Shown: positions 46,288 through 56,756, numbered from the stretch's first letter. The stretch: 64,000 nucleotides of DNA from Candidatus Proelusimicrobium volucris (GCA_944324665.1 CALUXD010000002.1:288694-352693), one strand, 5' to 3'. Numbers and translations are program-made. The notes: generated by a model from the letters alone, not told the origin.

Positions 46288-48627
46288 TTATAATTTGCCG
46301 AATACCACTTTTATCACTTCTTCCATTCTGGTAACGGGAATAAGTTTAAGTTCTTTTCTTATCTGTTCCGGTATTTCGGAAACGTCTTTCTCGTTTTCCT
46401 TGGGATAGAGAATGGTTTTTATGTTCTCCCTGTAAGCGGCGAGGAATTTTTCCTTTATCCCGCCTACTGGCAGTACGCGCCCCGTTATCGTGATTTCGCC
46501 CGTCATCGCTACGCCTTTCTTTACGGGTTTATTGGTGATAACGCTTAGCAGAGCCGTACATATCGCGGTGCCGGCCGAGGGCCCGTCCTTGGGTACTGCT
46601 CCTTCGGGGAAGTGCAGGTGAAAGTCCGTCTTGTCGAAGTTGAACTTCTTGCCGTAGCCTTTGCTTCTTATGAAGCTTAAAGCCGCGCGGACGCTTTCTT
46701 TCATCACGTCGCCCAGTTTGCCCGTCAGTATCAGCTGGCCCTTGCCGTGGAAGGAAGTGGCCTCTATGGCCAAAGTTTCGCCCCCGACGGAAGTCCAAGC
46801 CAAGCCCGTGGCTATGCCGACGCCGTTTTCCTCCGCGAAGGTATTGGCGTATCTGGGTATGCCCAAAAACTTATGCAAATTCTTTGGGGTAACTTTTATC
46901 GGCTTTTTATTTTCCAGATATTGCTTTGCGGCTTTGCGGCATATCGTGCCGATTTCACGCTCAAAATTGCGTACGCCGCCTTCGCGGACATACTCGCGCA
47001 TAATAAGATCAAGCGCGGGCACTTCTATTTTAAGGCTGCCTTCCGGCAGGCCGTGTTCTTTCATCTGCCTGGGCAGGAGGTACCTTTGCGCTATTTCCCG
47101 TTTTTCGTAGTGGGTATATCCGGAGAATTCTATAATTTCCAGTCTGTCCCTTAAAGTTACCGGTATGGAGCTTAAAGAGTTTGCGGTAGTTATGAACATT
47201 ACTTTGGATACGTCGAACGGGACGTCAAGGTAATGGTCCACAAAGTCTTTGTTTTGTTCCGGGTCTAAAAGCTCCAGCAAAGCCGCCGCGGGATCGCCGC
47301 GCCAATCGGAACCCATTTTGTCTATTTCGTCGAGCAAAAATACGGGGTTATTGCTTTTTACTTTGCTTATGCCCTGTATTATTCTGCCCGGCATGGAGCC
47401 GATATAGGTGCGTCTGTGTCCGCGGATTTCGCTTTCGTCGCGCACTCCGCCCAAGGACATTCTTACGAATTTGCGCCCTATCGCCTGCGCTATGGATTTG
47501 GCGATAGAAGTCTTGCCCGTTCCCGGAGGCCCTACAAAGCAGAGAACGGGGCCCTTGAGGCTTTTGGTCAGCTGTCTTACGGCTAAATATTCCAAAATTC
47601 TCTCTTTGACTTTTTCAAGCCCGTAATGGTCTTTATCCAAGAGTTCTTTGGCTTTGTTTATGTCTAAAATATCTTCGGTGGATATGGCCCAGGGCATATT
47701 TACCAGCCAGTCCAAGAAAGTTCTTGATACTGTTGACTCGGGCGAAAACGGCGCCATTTTGGAAAGACGCTCAATTTCCTTTTCCGCCACTTCGGCCGCG
47801 TATTTGGGCAGATTATTCTTCTTTATTTTGGCTTTAAGGTCGTCAATATCCTTTTGGAAGTCGTCTTTTTGGCGAAGCTCCTTTTGGATAGCTTTCATCT
47901 GCTCGTTAAGATAATATTCCTTTTGGGATTTTTCTATTTGGCTTCTTACTTTGGAATGGATTTTTTCTTCCAAAGTGATGATTTCCACCTCGCTGGCGAG
48001 CAGTTTCAAAAGTTTTTCCAATCTGGGTTTTACGGCTACGGTTTCCAAGATGTCTTGCCTGTCTTGGGTTTTGACTATAATGTTTGAGGCGATGGTATCG
48101 GCCAATTTAGAGGGTTCCTCAATTTGTCTTAAGAAGGATACTCCCTCAATGGCGATGCGTCTGGTAACCATGGCGTATTCTTCAAACTGGTCCAGCGTTT
48201 GGCGCATAAGGGCTTTAAGCTCGGCGTCGGGCTGGGTATTATCGACGGGATACTCCGCATTCGCGTACCAGCATTTTGCGACGGGATTAAACTGCAAGTC
48301 GTTAATTTTTGCGCGCGCTATGCCTTGCAGAAACACTTTCATGCTGCCGTCGGGCATTTTAAGCGACTGCGTAATTTCCGCCAATACGCCGAATTTGTAA
48401 ATATCGTCGGCGGTCGGCTCGTCTATTTCTGCCGCTTTTTGGGATACGGCTATGATATATTTCCCGCTGGTACCCAAGGCCAATTCTATGGCCATTACGG
48501 ATTTTTGTCTGTCCACCGATATCGGCAGCGACATTCCGGGAAACATTACTACGTCTCTTATCGCTATCGCGGGCAAGTTGGCCGGATAGGAGGAAGTTTC
48601 TTTCTTTATGTCGTCTATTATATTCAT
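46288..48627 (-). CDS. lon: ATP-dependent Lon protease
   Basis: 779 residues. N-terminal LON domain (about 17-205), AAA+ domain with [13 protein letters not shown] and [10 protein letters not shown], and the protease domain with [10 protein letters not shown] (catalytic Ser) and a downstream catalytic Lys in VGGIKEKF. Degrades misfolded and regulatory proteins. No ribosome site; a TAAAAC hexamer sits 6 nt before the ATG but is a poor -10. Divergent from hydE. Confidence 0.97.
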   Translation of the reverse strand: MNIIDDIKKETSSYPANLPAIAIRDVVMFPGMSLPISVDRQKSVMAIELALGTSGKYIIAVSQKAAEIDEPTADDIYKFGVLAEITQSLKMPDGSMKVFLQGIARAKINDLQFNPVAKCWYANAEYPVDNTQPDAELKALMRQTLDQFEEYAMVTRRIAIEGVSFLRQIEEPSKLADTIASNIIVKTQDRQDILETVAVKPRLEKLLKLLASEVEIITLEEKIHSKVRSQIEKSQKEYYLNEQMKAIQKELRQKDDFQKDIDDLKAKIKKNNLPKYAAEVAEKEIERLSKMAPFSPESTVSRTFLDWLVNMPWAISTEDILDINKAKELLDKDHYGLEKVKERILEYLAVRQLTKSLKGPVLCFVGPPGTGKTSIAKSIAQAIGRKFVRMSLGGVRDESEIRGHRRTYIGSMPGRIIQGISKVKSNNPVFLLDEIDKMGSDWRGDPAAALLELLDPEQNKDFVDHYLDVPFDVSKVMFITTANSLSSIPVTLRDRLEIIEFSGYTHYEKREIAQRYLLPRQMKEHGLPEGSLKIEVPALDLIMREYVREGGVRNFEREIGTICRKAAKQYLENKKPIKVTPKNLHKFLGIPRYANTFAEENGVGIATGLAWTSVGGETLAIEATSFHGKGQLILTGKLGDVMKESVRAALSFIRSKGYGKKFNFDKTDFHLHFPEGAVPKDGPSAGTAICTALLSVITNKPVKKGVAMTGEITITGRVLPVGGIKEKFLAAYRENIKTILYPKENEKDVSEIPEQIRKELKLIPVTRMEEVIKVVFGKL

Positions 48628-48790
48628 ATTTCGGTTTTACCCCGTAAAACTTGCAAATCTGTATATGCGGGCTTAATTCTGTCTAAAGCCGCAATATTAT
48701 TATATCCAATTTTAGCAAATAAAACAAGAGGTTGCTAATTATGATGCTGCCTCGCGCAATACTTCTCGGCGGGATAATGGGGATAAATGG

Positions 48791-48803
48791 TAAAATATAT
48801 AAA
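48791..48803 (+). promoter_or_regulatory. candidate leaderless -10 element of hydE
   Basis: TAAAAT at 48791-48796, then 7 nt to the ATG at 48804. An alternative is translation from an upstream in-frame ATG at 48741 with AGAGGT at 48727-48732. Confidence 0.35.
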
Positions 48804-49835
48804 ATGGAAACAATTGAAAAGGCCATAAAAACGCACGCTTTGACAAAGGGTGAGATAATAACCCTTTTAAACATACAAGACGCTTCTTTATTATATGAAG
48901 CGGCCGACCGCGTTCGGCGTGAAAGCGTCGGCGACGGCGTGCATTTAAGGGGGCTTATAGAGATTTCCACCGTCTGCAAGCAAAACTGTCTTTATTGCGG
49001 GCTTCGGCGGGAAAACAAAAATATATTTAGACGCAGAATGTCCCCTGAGGAAATAATAAATCACGCCGAAGCGGCGGCACAGGCGGGATATATGACGATA
49101 GTCTTGCAAGGCGGGGAAGAAGACGGTTTCGGCGCGGATAATATGGCGGGCGTCATAAAAGAAATAAAGCGCTTGGGCTTGGCCGTTACCTTAAGTTTGG
49201 GCGAAAAGAGTTTTGATGAATATTCCCTCTACCGCCAAGCGGGCGCCGACAGATATTTGTTAAGAATAGAAACTACCGACAAAACCCTATACGAAAAACT
49301 GGATCCGGGCATGAGCTTTGAAAACCGAGTTCGCTGTCTTAAGGATTTGGGGTGTTTGGGCTATGAAGTCGGCTCGGGCTTTATGGTCGGGCTTCCCGGC
49401 CAAAGCGTTGATAGTATTGCCGACGATATCTTATTTTTGAAAGCCCTTCCCGCGCATATGGCGGGGATAGGGCCTTTTATCGCCAACCCCGATACTCCGC
49501 TGGCAAACTGCGGCAAAGATAATTTTGATTTGTCTTTAAAGGCGATGGCCGTAATAAGGCTTTTGATGCCTTACATAAATATACCAGCCACTACGGCTAT
49601 GGAAACTTTAAGGCCGGAAGGCCGTTTTATAGCGTTAAAGAGCGGCGCCAATGTAATAATGCCGAACGTCGGCGGCGATATGAGCGAGTATTATCGTCTA
49701 TACCCCGGCAAAGCGAAAGCGGGCGAAGTAAAAGAATATAGGGCGGAATTGGAAAGGAAACTTAAGGCCATCGGCCGCTTCATAGACGAAGGGCCCGGCA
49801 TAAGCAAGGCCTATCTTGCGGAGGACAAAAAATGA
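48804..49835 (+). CDS. hydE: [FeFe] hydrogenase maturase HydE (radical SAM)
   Basis: 343 residues from the ATG that lines up with known HydE N-termini. An in-frame ATG at 48741 with AGAGGT would add 21 residues (MMLPRAILLGG...), so the start is open. Radical-SAM motif CKQNCLYCG (CX3CX2C), TIVLQGGEE, SLGEKSFDEY, MVGLPGQ and IPATTAM are HydE marks. It contributes to the dithiolate bridge of the H-cluster. Overlaps rimO by 4 bp, which implies coupled translation. Confidence 0.95.
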   Translation: METIEKAIKTHALTKGEIITLLNIQDASLLYEAADRVRRESVGDGVHLRGLIEISTVCKQNCLYCGLRRENKNIFRRRMSPEEIINHAEAAAQAGYMTIVLQGGEEDGFGADNMAGVIKEIKRLGLAVTLSLGEKSFDEYSLYRQAGADRYLLRIETTDKTLYEKLDPGMSFENRVRCLKDLGCLGYEVGSGFMVGLPGQSVDSIADDILFLKALPAHMAGIGPFIANPDTPLANCGKDNFDLSLKAMAVIRLLMPYINIPATTAMETLRPEGRFIALKSGANVIMPNVGGDMSEYYRLYPGKAKAGEVKEYRAELERKLKAIGRFIDEGPGISKAYLAEDKK

Positions 49836-51118
49836 ACTTTTTTTTAATTAGTTTGGGCTGCCCCAAAAATCTTACCGACAGCGAGGACTTCTGCGCCAAT
49901 CTTATGGCGCATGGTCATAAACTCGTGTTTGATTTGCAAGAGGCTGAGGGGATAATCATAAATACCTGCGGCTTTTTGGCTTCTTCGGTAAAAGAAGCTA
50001 AAGACAATATCAAAGCGGCTTTAAAACTTAAAAAGAAAGGCCAAATAAAAAAACTGATAGTTACCGGCTGTATGGTTGATAGGCTTAAGGGCGAAGTCAA
50101 AACGGAGTTCCCCGACATCGACTTGGTTTTATCCATATCCGAGCAACCCAAAATAGATAAACTTATCAATAGAAAAGGTGAGTACATAAAACCCATTCAA
50201 GATAAGATGGTACCCTCGCCTTACAAAATGACGCTTACCGCCCCGCACAGCGCTTATTTGAAAATAGCCGACGGCTGCAATAACCGCTGCGCCTATTGCG
50301 CGATACCTTATATAAGGGGGAAATACCGCTCCAAAACTGTGGAGGATATTATAGCGGAAGCGCGGATTATGGCGCGCGCGGGGGTAAAGGAATTTTCCGT
50401 AATAGCGCAGGATACCACCTCTTACGGGCAGGATTTGTACGGCAAGCCTCAGCTTGAGAAACTGCTTAAAAAAATGGTTAAGATAAAAAATCTTGAACGC
50501 ATAAGAATAATGTATGCTTACCCGCATAGGGTAACTAAGGAGCTGGCGGAGATTATGGCAGGGGAAGACAAAATCTATCCTTATATAGATATACCGCTCC
50601 AGCACATTTCCGATAATATGCTTAAAGCCATGCGGCGCCATTGCGGCGCGTCCAAAACCAAAGAGGTTCTTGCTATGCTCAGGGAAACGGTACCCGATAT
50701 AGCGATAAGGACTAATTTTATAGTCGGTTTCCCCGGCGAAACTGAAAAGGATTTTGAAGAACTTAAAGATTTCGTTTCGGACTTCAAATTTGACAATGTG
50801 GGCGTTTTTGAGTTTTTTAGGGAGCCAGGTACACCCGCTTACGAGATGAAAGGCCAAATCCCGGCCCGCGTCAAAAAAGAGCGCGCCGCCGCTTTGGAGA
50901 GCGTTCAAAGCAGAGTTGTTGACGAGATAAACAAGAAACTCGTCGGTGCGGAAATAGAGGTGATAAGCGACTCGGCGACTTTCGGCCGCACCTATAAAGA
51001 CGCACCCGATATAGACGGTAGGGCGGAATTTACCGCACCCGTGGAGGCGGGGAAAATATTTAAGGCTAAGGTAATTTCGGCCGAGGGATACAAACGCGTC
51101 GTCAAGCCCTTAAAATAA
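49832..51118 (+). CDS. rimO: ribosomal protein S12 methylthiotransferase RimO
   Basis: 428 residues. N-terminal methylthiotransferase domain starting ISLGCPKNLTDSE, then radical-SAM motif CNNRCAYCAIP, and a C-terminal TRAM domain (about 365-428). RimO modifies an Asp of ribosomal protein S12, and the SLGCPKN start distinguishes it from MiaB. Coupled to hydE by an ATGA overlap. Followed by a terminator. Confidence 0.96.
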   Translation: MNFFLISLGCPKNLTDSEDFCANLMAHGHKLVFDLQEAEGIIINTCGFLASSVKEAKDNIKAALKLKKKGQIKKLIVTGCMVDRLKGEVKTEFPDIDLVLSISEQPKIDKLINRKGEYIKPIQDKMVPSPYKMTLTAPHSAYLKIADGCNNRCAYCAIPYIRGKYRSKTVEDIIAEARIMARAGVKEFSVIAQDTTSYGQDLYGKPQLEKLLKKMVKIKNLERIRIMYAYPHRVTKELAEIMAGEDKIYPYIDIPLQHISDNMLKAMRRHCGASKTKEVLAMLRETVPDIAIRTNFIVGFPGETEKDFEELKDFVSDFKFDNVGVFEFFREPGTPAYEMKGQIPARVKKERAAALESVQSRVVDEINKKLVGAEIEVISDSATFGRTYKDAPDIDGRAEFTAPVEAGKIFKAKVISAEGYKRVVKPLK

Positions 51119-51148
51119 ACTTTAAACTCGGTATGTGTAAAATAAAAG

Positions 51149-51174
51149 AACCCCGCGGACGCGGGGATCTTTTT
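51149..51174 (+). terminator. hydE-rimO terminator
   Basis: 6-bp GC stem CCCCGC / GCGGGG (51151-51156 with 51161-51166) with GGAC loop, then a T run. Confidence 0.82.
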
Positions 51175-51211
51175 GTTTGTTTTTAATTTTCTTCTAATTT
51201 TTCAGTAAATA

Positions 51212-51240
51212 TTGACAAAATAATTATACGACCGTATAAT
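51212..51240 (+). promoter_or_regulatory. consensus sigma70 promoter of the efflux operon
   Basis: TTGACA at 51212-51217, 17-nt spacer, TATAAT at 51235-51240: a perfect consensus pair. The predicted start is near 51247, inside the second operator. Confidence 0.92.
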
Positions 51241-51258
51241 TATTATACAAGCGTATAA
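51224..51258 (+). promoter_or_regulatory. double TetR-type operator
   Basis: Two 16-bp palindromes with TTATAC/GTATAA arms: TTATACG-AC-CGTATAA (51224-51239) and TTATAC-AAGC-GTATAA (51243-51258). The centres are 19 bp apart. They cover the -10 and the start site, so the TetR protein encoded next should repress its own operon. Confidence 0.85.
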
Positions 51259-51271
51259 AAAAGGAGGCTTT

Positions 51272-51904
51272 ATGGGCAGAGTTCCCTCCGGCAATGACGA
51301 TAAAATGTTAAAAGCGGGCGTCGCTTTGGCCAAGGCGCGGGGCCTTAACGGATATAGCGTTCGGGAGGTATGCGCTCGCAGCAAGGTTAATTTGGGGATG
51401 TTCCACTATTATTTCGGCCGCAAAGACAATTTCGACAGGGCGGTATTAAAAAAGATTTATTCCGTTATGATGGAAAGGATAAACATAACCATATCTCCTA
51501 GCGGCGCGCCACGGGATAATGTTAGGGGCGTACTGGTAAAGATACTGGAGTTTGTAAAAGAGAACAGGGTGCTGTTGTCGTCGCTTGGCGGGGACGTTCT
51601 TTCCGGCAACAGAAAGACTTTAAAATTTATAGCGGACAATTTTACCAAGCATGTGGAAATACTGTACGGCGAACTTAAACGGGCGCAAGACAGGGGCGAG
51701 CTTAAAGGGGCGAGCGCTTCCGACGCGATTTTGTTTTTAATGCCGTCGATAGTATTGCCGCAGATATTGCTTGGCCTTTTATGCAGGCTTAAAGTTAATT
51801 TGTCGTTTAAAATAAAGGCGGCGGGTTTGGGGCTGGCGGTAGACCGCGGCGCGCTAAGGCGTATAGATATGATGATTGATGCTATATTTGGGGAAGAAAA
51901 ATGA
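51272..51904 (+). CDS. TetR-family transcriptional repressor of the efflux operon
   Basis: 210 residues. N-terminal helix-turn-helix (about 12-58) with GYSVREVCARSKVNLGMFHYYF, the TetR signature, then an all-helical ligand domain. AAGGAGG precedes the ATG. First gene of a seven-gene operon, with two palindromic sites over the promoter, so autorepression relieved by a pump substrate is likely. It overlaps the next gene by 4 bp. Confidence 0.93.
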   Translation: MGRVPSGNDDKMLKAGVALAKARGLNGYSVREVCARSKVNLGMFHYYFGRKDNFDRAVLKKIYSVMMERINITISPSGAPRDNVRGVLVKILEFVKENRVLLSSLGGDVLSGNRKTLKFIADNFTKHVEILYGELKRAQDRGELKGASASDAILFLMPSIVLPQILLGLLCRLKVNLSFKIKAAGLGLAVDRGALRRIDMMIDAIFGEEK

Positions 51905-53244
51905 AGAAATATACATTATTAATCTTTTTCTTTTTTTGTTTTACGCTTTTAAACGCGGGCAAGGTAAAGGAGCTAAGTTTAAGCCTATGCGAGCAATCGG
52001 CATTGGCCTTTTCGCCCGAGCTAAAGAGCAAGGCTTCAGCTAAGGAGGCGGCTTATTTAAATTATGAAAGCAGCCGCTCGTCATTATATCCGTCATTGTC
52101 TTTGGACGCGAAGGGCAGCTGGGTATCGCAAGTGCCGCAACTGGAACTTGGCCCCCTAACGATGGAATACGGCGACAATTGGGGCTATGCGGCGGGGCCT
52201 TCGCTGGGCTATGTCTTGTTTGACAATGGCGGGCGGAAGGATTATTCCAAGAGCGCATACAGCGCTTATCAAGCCAAGGAAAAGGAATACGAACTTGCCA
52301 AACGGAATGTACTTTTGGATGTTCGCCGCGCCTATTTTACCATCCAGCAGGATTTGCAGAGAATGTTCTTTATGAACGAGCAATTAAAAGTGGCGCGCAA
52401 ACAGCTTGCCGACATAGCGTCCGCCTATAAAGCGGGCGCGAAAAGCAATATTGATGTCTATATGGCGCGCAAACAGAAGCTTAGAGCGGAGATAAATATA
52501 GCTTCGGCCAGGGGGTCTTTGGGGGCGCATTTGCGGGCGCTTTTCAGTCTTACGGGCGACAGCTACGGCATAGACCCGAGTTATCCTCTTGATTGGCGGA
52601 TAAAGGCGGAAAAGGGGGAGAACGCGCCAAGCTCAATAGTGAAAGCGGAGGATTTGGAAGTTAGTTTAAAAGCCTTATCCTCAGCAGGGGAGTATGATTT
52701 TGACGAGGAATTGCCTGCTTTGGCGGCCCTTGGCGATATGGCGGGTTATTATGAGAATTTGGCAAATTCTTTGCGTTCGTCTTTGTATCCCTCTCTTTCT
52801 TTGAGTGCGGGCGCCTATATGGAATATCCCAACGGCCCGATACATGAGAGCGTATTTAACGGCCGTGCGGGGGTGGCGTTTAAACTCCCCTTGTTTGAGG
52901 GCGGAAAGAGCAGAAAGGCGGCGGAAGCGAACTTAAAGCAAGCTCAAGCGGCGAAATACGATAAAGACAGTCTTTTTGAGGAATTAAGCCAATTGTTTTA
53001 TTCTTCCAAGAGTTTGCTCTATCCTCTTTCCCTGCAGGAGAAGCTGACCAAAACCATGATAGACGACAGCGCCAAAACGGCGGATTTGACTTATCAGGCC
53101 TATAAGGCCGGCAGCGTGACTTTTTTGGAAGTGGACAACGCCAATTTAGCTTTGCTTGAAAGCAGGATAGCTTTGACGGATATTTATACCGAACGGTTAA
53201 ACCGTTTGGCGGTAATGGATAATTTAGGCAGAGGTGCGGAATGA
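51901..53244 (+). CDS. TolC-type outer-membrane efflux protein
   Basis: 447 residues. Signal peptide (1-19), then two repeats of long helices with strands (SSRSLYPSLSLD and NSLRSSLYPSLSLSAG mark the two strand regions), as in TolC/OprM. Forms the trimeric exit duct for the pump encoded downstream. ATGA overlaps with both neighbours. Confidence 0.9.
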   Translation: MKKYTLLIFFFFCFTLLNAGKVKELSLSLCEQSALAFSPELKSKASAKEAAYLNYESSRSSLYPSLSLDAKGSWVSQVPQLELGPLTMEYGDNWGYAAGPSLGYVLFDNGGRKDYSKSAYSAYQAKEKEYELAKRNVLLDVRRAYFTIQQDLQRMFFMNEQLKVARKQLADIASAYKAGAKSNIDVYMARKQKLRAEINIASARGSLGAHLRALFSLTGDSYGIDPSYPLDWRIKAEKGENAPSSIVKAEDLEVSLKALSSAGEYDFDEELPALAALGDMAGYYENLANSLRSSLYPSLSLSAGAYMEYPNGPIHESVFNGRAGVAFKLPLFEGGKSRKAAEANLKQAQAAKYDKDSLFEELSQLFYSSKSLLYPLSLQEKLTKTMIDDSAKTADLTYQAYKAGSVTFLEVDNANLALLESRIALTDIYTERLNRLAVMDNLGRGAE

Positions 53245-53960
53245 AAAAGATTATAATGGGCTCGGTTTTAGTTATATTGGTATTGGTGGTAGTAAGTTTA
53301 CTGTTCTTGCGGAGAGGTGCGTTTCATTACAGCGGAGTAATGGAAGCGGTGGAGATAGATTTGCCTGCCCGTATAAGCGATACCCTTAAGGAAGTCTACG
53401 CCGAAGAGGGGGATAAAGTCGTTAAGGAGCAGCTCTTGGCGGAATTTGACTGCGAGGAAATCGGCATAAAAGAAGATATCGCCCGAAAAGAATACGACCG
53501 CGCCGCGCGCCTGTTAAAAACTACAGCGGGCTCTCAGGAAAATTACGATTTGAAAAAGAGCAATTACGACCACGCCGCTTTGTATAAGAGTTGGTGTGAG
53601 ATAAAATCCCCGATAGCGGGCAAAATACTTTACAAATATTATGAACCCGGGGAATTTGTTCCGGCTGGCCGTAAAGTGTTTACAGTGGCGGACCTTTCAA
53701 AGATAGACGCTTGGGTCTATGTGGAGCACAATAAGCTTGCCTCTTTAAGGGTGGGAATGAAAGTTACGGGCTATCTGCCTGAAGCGGATAAAACTTTTGA
53801 AGGCGTAATTTTGACGATAAACGACGAGGCGGAATTCACTCCCAAAAATGTGCAGACCAGAAAAGAGCGGGAGCGTTTGGTCTACGGAGTGAAGACCCGC
53901 TTTAATAATGATGAATCTCTTACTTTAAAACCCGGTATGACTTTGGAAGTTTCTTTTTAA
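53241..53960 (+). CDS. HlyD-type membrane fusion protein
   Basis: 239 residues. One N-terminal membrane helix (about 4-23), a biotinyl-lipoyl-like half (VMEAVEIDLPARISDTLKEV), a short coiled-coil, the second lipoyl half (IKSPIAGKILYKYYEPGEFV) and a beta-barrel. Periplasmic adaptor joining the ABC transporter to the TolC-like duct. Short for the family because the hairpin is small. Confidence 0.9.
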   Translation: MKKIIMGSVLVILVLVVVSLLFLRRGAFHYSGVMEAVEIDLPARISDTLKEVYAEEGDKVVKEQLLAEFDCEEIGIKEDIARKEYDRAARLLKTTAGSQENYDLKKSNYDHAALYKSWCEIKSPIAGKILYKYYEPGEFVPAGRKVFTVADLSKIDAWVYVEHNKLASLRVGMKVTGYLPEADKTFEGVILTINDEAEFTPKNVQTRKERERLVYGVKTRFNNDESLTLKPGMTLEVSF

Positions 53961-53969
53961 GGCGGTGTT

Positions 53970-54692
53970 ATGAAAGCTATGGAAGTGCGGGCCGAAAATA
54001 TCGGCAAAAAGATGGGGCGCGCCCAAGCTTTAAGCGGGGTAAGCACGCTTTTTGAGGCGGGCAGAGTACACGGCGTTATAGGACCGAACGGCGCGGGCAA
54101 GACTACTCTTATGCGCCTTACGGCTGGCCTTCTCACCCCTGACGAAGGAGCCATAAAATATAATGACGAAGGCGAATTTATCGGCCTGAAAGAGGCTAAA
54201 ATATTTTTAGGCTATTTCCCCCAGGAGCCCAGCCTTTATCCGGATTTAAGTTGCATGGAGCATATGGAGTTCTTTAGGGATCTGTACGCCATAGAACAGA
54301 AAGAATTCCAAACCAGGAGCGAAGAGCTTTTCAAAGCCACCGGCATGGCTGATTTTAAGGATAGACCGGCGGGGAAACTTTCGGGCGGAATGTATAAGAA
54401 ACTCGGTCTTATGTGCGTGCTTCTAAACAGGCCCAGATTGCTTTTGTTGGATGAGCCTACCATCGGAGTAGACCCCGTCAGCCGCCAGCAGCTGTGGGAT
54501 TTGGTTTATAAATACGCGGGCGCCGATATGACGGTGATAGTGAACACTTCCTATATGGACGAGGCTCAGCGCTGTTATAAAGTGCATATTTTGCAAAGCG
54601 GCAGGCTTTTGGCGGCGGGCGGGCCGAGTGAACTTACGGAAAAGTTCAAGCTAAAGAACTTCGCGGATATATTTTTGCAAGATGACAAATAA
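53970..54692 (+). CDS. ABC transporter ATPase 1 (efflux)
   Basis: 240 residues. Walker A GPNGAGKTT, signature LSGGMYKKLGL, Walker B LLLLDEPTIGVDP. A DrrA/YbhF-like export ATPase. Two consecutive ATPase genes match the two halves of YbhF-type proteins, which are fused elsewhere. Overlaps the next ATPase gene by 11 bp. Confidence 0.92.
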   Translation: MKAMEVRAENIGKKMGRAQALSGVSTLFEAGRVHGVIGPNGAGKTTLMRLTAGLLTPDEGAIKYNDEGEFIGLKEAKIFLGYFPQEPSLYPDLSCMEHMEFFRDLYAIEQKEFQTRSEELFKATGMADFKDRPAGKLSGGMYKKLGLMCVLLNRPRLLLLDEPTIGVDPVSRQQLWDLVYKYAGADMTVIVNTSYMDEAQRCYKVHILQSGRLLAAGGPSELTEKFKLKNFADIFLQDDK

Positions 54693-55611
54693 CATAATAG
54701 AAGTAAAAAATTTGACGGTGCGTTTCGGAAACTTCAAAGCGGTGGACGGGATTTCGTTTTCCGTAAAGAGGGGGGAGATCTTCGGCTTTCTCGGCGCCAA
54801 CGGCGCGGGTAAGACCACCACCATCCGCACGATTTGCGGGATACTTAACCCCACTTCTGGGCAAGTGCTGATAGACGGTCATGATGTATCCACCTCAACG
54901 GCGGTTTTAAAACCGAAAATAGGATATATGTCCCAGAAGTTTACGCTCTATCCCGATTTGACGGTACGGGAGAATATTTATTTCGCGGGCAGTCTTTACA
55001 ATATGAAACGCGAGGACATCGCCAAACGCGCGAGGACGGTTTTTGATTTTATCGATATGGAAGAGCGGCATATAGGCGGAGTAGTAAAAAATCTTTCGGG
55101 CGGGGTTAAGCAGATGATAGCGCTTTGCGCCACTTTGCTGCACGACCCTCAGTTGGTGTTTTTGGACGAGCCTACCGCCGGTACGTCGCCCAAGACCAGG
55201 CGCGATTTTTGGCGGCTTATAAAAAGACTTTCGGAAAACGGCAAAACGATATTTCTCACTACTCATTATATGGACGAAGCGGAATACTGCGACAGAATAG
55301 TCCTTATGGATAAAGGCAGTATAATCGCCTGTGACAGTCCGGAGGGATTGAAGAAAGAGTTTTTTAAGCAAAATCCGATTGAGCTTTATATGAACAAGCC
55401 CGATTATCTAATCGGAGTCAAGGCGGAATTTGACTCTTTGGGTTTGGGGCTAAGCGCCGTGTTCGGCGCGAATTTGAGGGTTTTTCCTAACGATTATGAA
55501 AGCTTTAAGAAGTTCGCCGATAAAAACAAAGAGAAATTTTACTATAAGGAAACATCGCCTTCTTTGGACGACGTATTTTTAAAAGCCTTAAAGAGCGGGG
55601 GCGCGAAATGA
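54682..55611 (+). CDS. ABC transporter ATPase 2 (efflux)
   Basis: 309 residues. Walker A GANGAGKTTTIRT, signature LSGGVKQMIAL, Walker B LVFLDEPTAGTSP, switch His in LTTHYMDEAEYC. A C-terminal extension of about 75 residues is typical of DrrA-type exporters. Overlaps the permease gene by 4 bp. It probably pairs with ATPase 1 as a heterodimer. Confidence 0.93.
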   Translation: MTNNIIEVKNLTVRFGNFKAVDGISFSVKRGEIFGFLGANGAGKTTTIRTICGILNPTSGQVLIDGHDVSTSTAVLKPKIGYMSQKFTLYPDLTVRENIYFAGSLYNMKREDIAKRARTVFDFIDMEERHIGGVVKNLSGGVKQMIALCATLLHDPQLVFLDEPTAGTSPKTRRDFWRLIKRLSENGKTIFLTTHYMDEAEYCDRIVLMDKGSIIACDSPEGLKKEFFKQNPIELYMNKPDYLIGVKAEFDSLGLGLSAVFGANLRVFPNDYESFKKFADKNKEKFYYKETSPSLDDVFLKALKSGGAK

Positions 55612-56756
55612 ATTTCAGGCGTATATATTCCATAGCGGTAAAAGAATACAAGCATATAATGCGCGACCCGTTCACTTTGGCCGTAGCGCTGATATTGCCC
55701 ATGGTTTTCGTATATTTGTTTGGCTTTATAATAGACTTGGACTATAAACATATGCCGCTTAAGGTTCGCGACAATGACCAAACTTCCGTTTCAAGGCGGT
55801 TCCTGCAGGAGGTAACTTCTTCGGGCTATTTCGATTTGAAAGGACTTCACGGCCAAAGCCAAGCGGAAGCCGCGTTAAACGCCAATGACTTTGCTGGTAT
55901 TTTGATAATAGATAAGGGTTTTGGCCGAAATATTATGCGTGGCGATAATACCCGCCCCGGCAAGGCGCAGCTTCTGATAGACGGCAGCGATAATGCCCGC
56001 GCGGCGATAATGTTAAATTATATGACGGGAATAGCGCAAAAGCAAAACGAGCGATACTCCGAAGAAAACCCCGACGCCTCGCCGCAGGCGGCGGCGTCTT
56101 CGGCTTTGGCGGGTGCGCTTCGCAGCAGATTTTTGTTCAATCCGGAGCTTAACAGCCGCTGGTTTATCGTGCCGGCTTTAAACACCATAATAATAGGTTT
56201 TTTGGCGATAGTTCTTACGGCGCTTACGGTGGCAAAGGAGTGGGAAAACGGTTCAATGGAGCTGCTGCTTTCTACGCCAGTGCGTCCTTTTGAGATAATA
56301 TTTGGGAAACTTGCGCCCTACTTCCTGCTGACTTTTTTTGACATACTGATAGTATTCGTTTTGGCGATATTGGTGTTCAAGATACCGTTTGTCGGCAGTT
56401 TTATGTTGTATATGCTGGCTTGCGCGGTATATATAACGGGCGCTTTGGCTTTGGGGGTGTTTATCTCGGTGGTGACGAGGGTGCAGCAAAGCGCGATACA
56501 ATTCGCTTTCGCGGCGGGGCTTTTGCCTTCGCTTATATTTTCGGGTTTTATTTTCCCGATAGAGAATATGCCGGCGTTCTTCAGATACTTTACGGTGATT
56601 TTTCCGCAGAGGTGGTTTCTGCTGATAAGCAGAAATCTATTTTTGAGCGACGCGGGTATAAGTTCCCTTAGCTTCGCGCTTTCGGCCATAGCGATATTCG
56701 CCGTTTGTATGATACTGCTGGCCGTAAATAAATTCAAGACGGATTTGGAGCCGTAA
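55608..56756 (+). CDS. ABC-2 type permease 1 (YbhS/YbhR-like)
   Basis: 382 residues. One N-terminal membrane helix, a large periplasmic loop (about 45-190), then five helices with KEWENGSMELLLSTPVRPFEI (the coupling region) and a FSGFIFPIENMP motif, all typical of ABC-2 drug or lipid exporters. The second permease follows 1 bp after the stop. Confidence 0.92.
   Translation: MNFRRIYSIAVKEYKHIMRDPFTLAVALILPMVFVYLFGFIIDLDYKHMPLKVRDNDQTSVSRRFLQEVTSSGYFDLKGLHGQSQAEAALNANDFAGILIIDKGFGRNIMRGDNTRPGKAQLLIDGSDNARAAIMLNYMTGIAQKQNERYSEENPDASPQAAASSALAGALRSRFLFNPELNSRWFIVPALNTIIIGFLAIVLTALTVAKEWENGSMELLLSTPVRPFEIIFGKLAPYFLLTFFDILIVFVLAILVFKIPFVGSFMLYMLACAVYITGALALGVFISVVTRVQQSAIQFAFAAGLLPSLIFSGFIFPIENMPAFFRYFTVIFPQRWFLLISRNLFLSDAGISSLSFALSAIAIFAVCMILLAVNKFKTDLEP

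Noticed and set aside
48628..48639. Leaderless promoter for lon (TAAAAC 6 nt before the ATG)
   Set aside because: The last T of the -10, its most conserved base, is missing; kept out of the class.
48741..48803. Firm call of hydE as leaderless
   Set aside because: An upstream in-frame ATG at 48741 has a decent ribosome site, so I left the start open.
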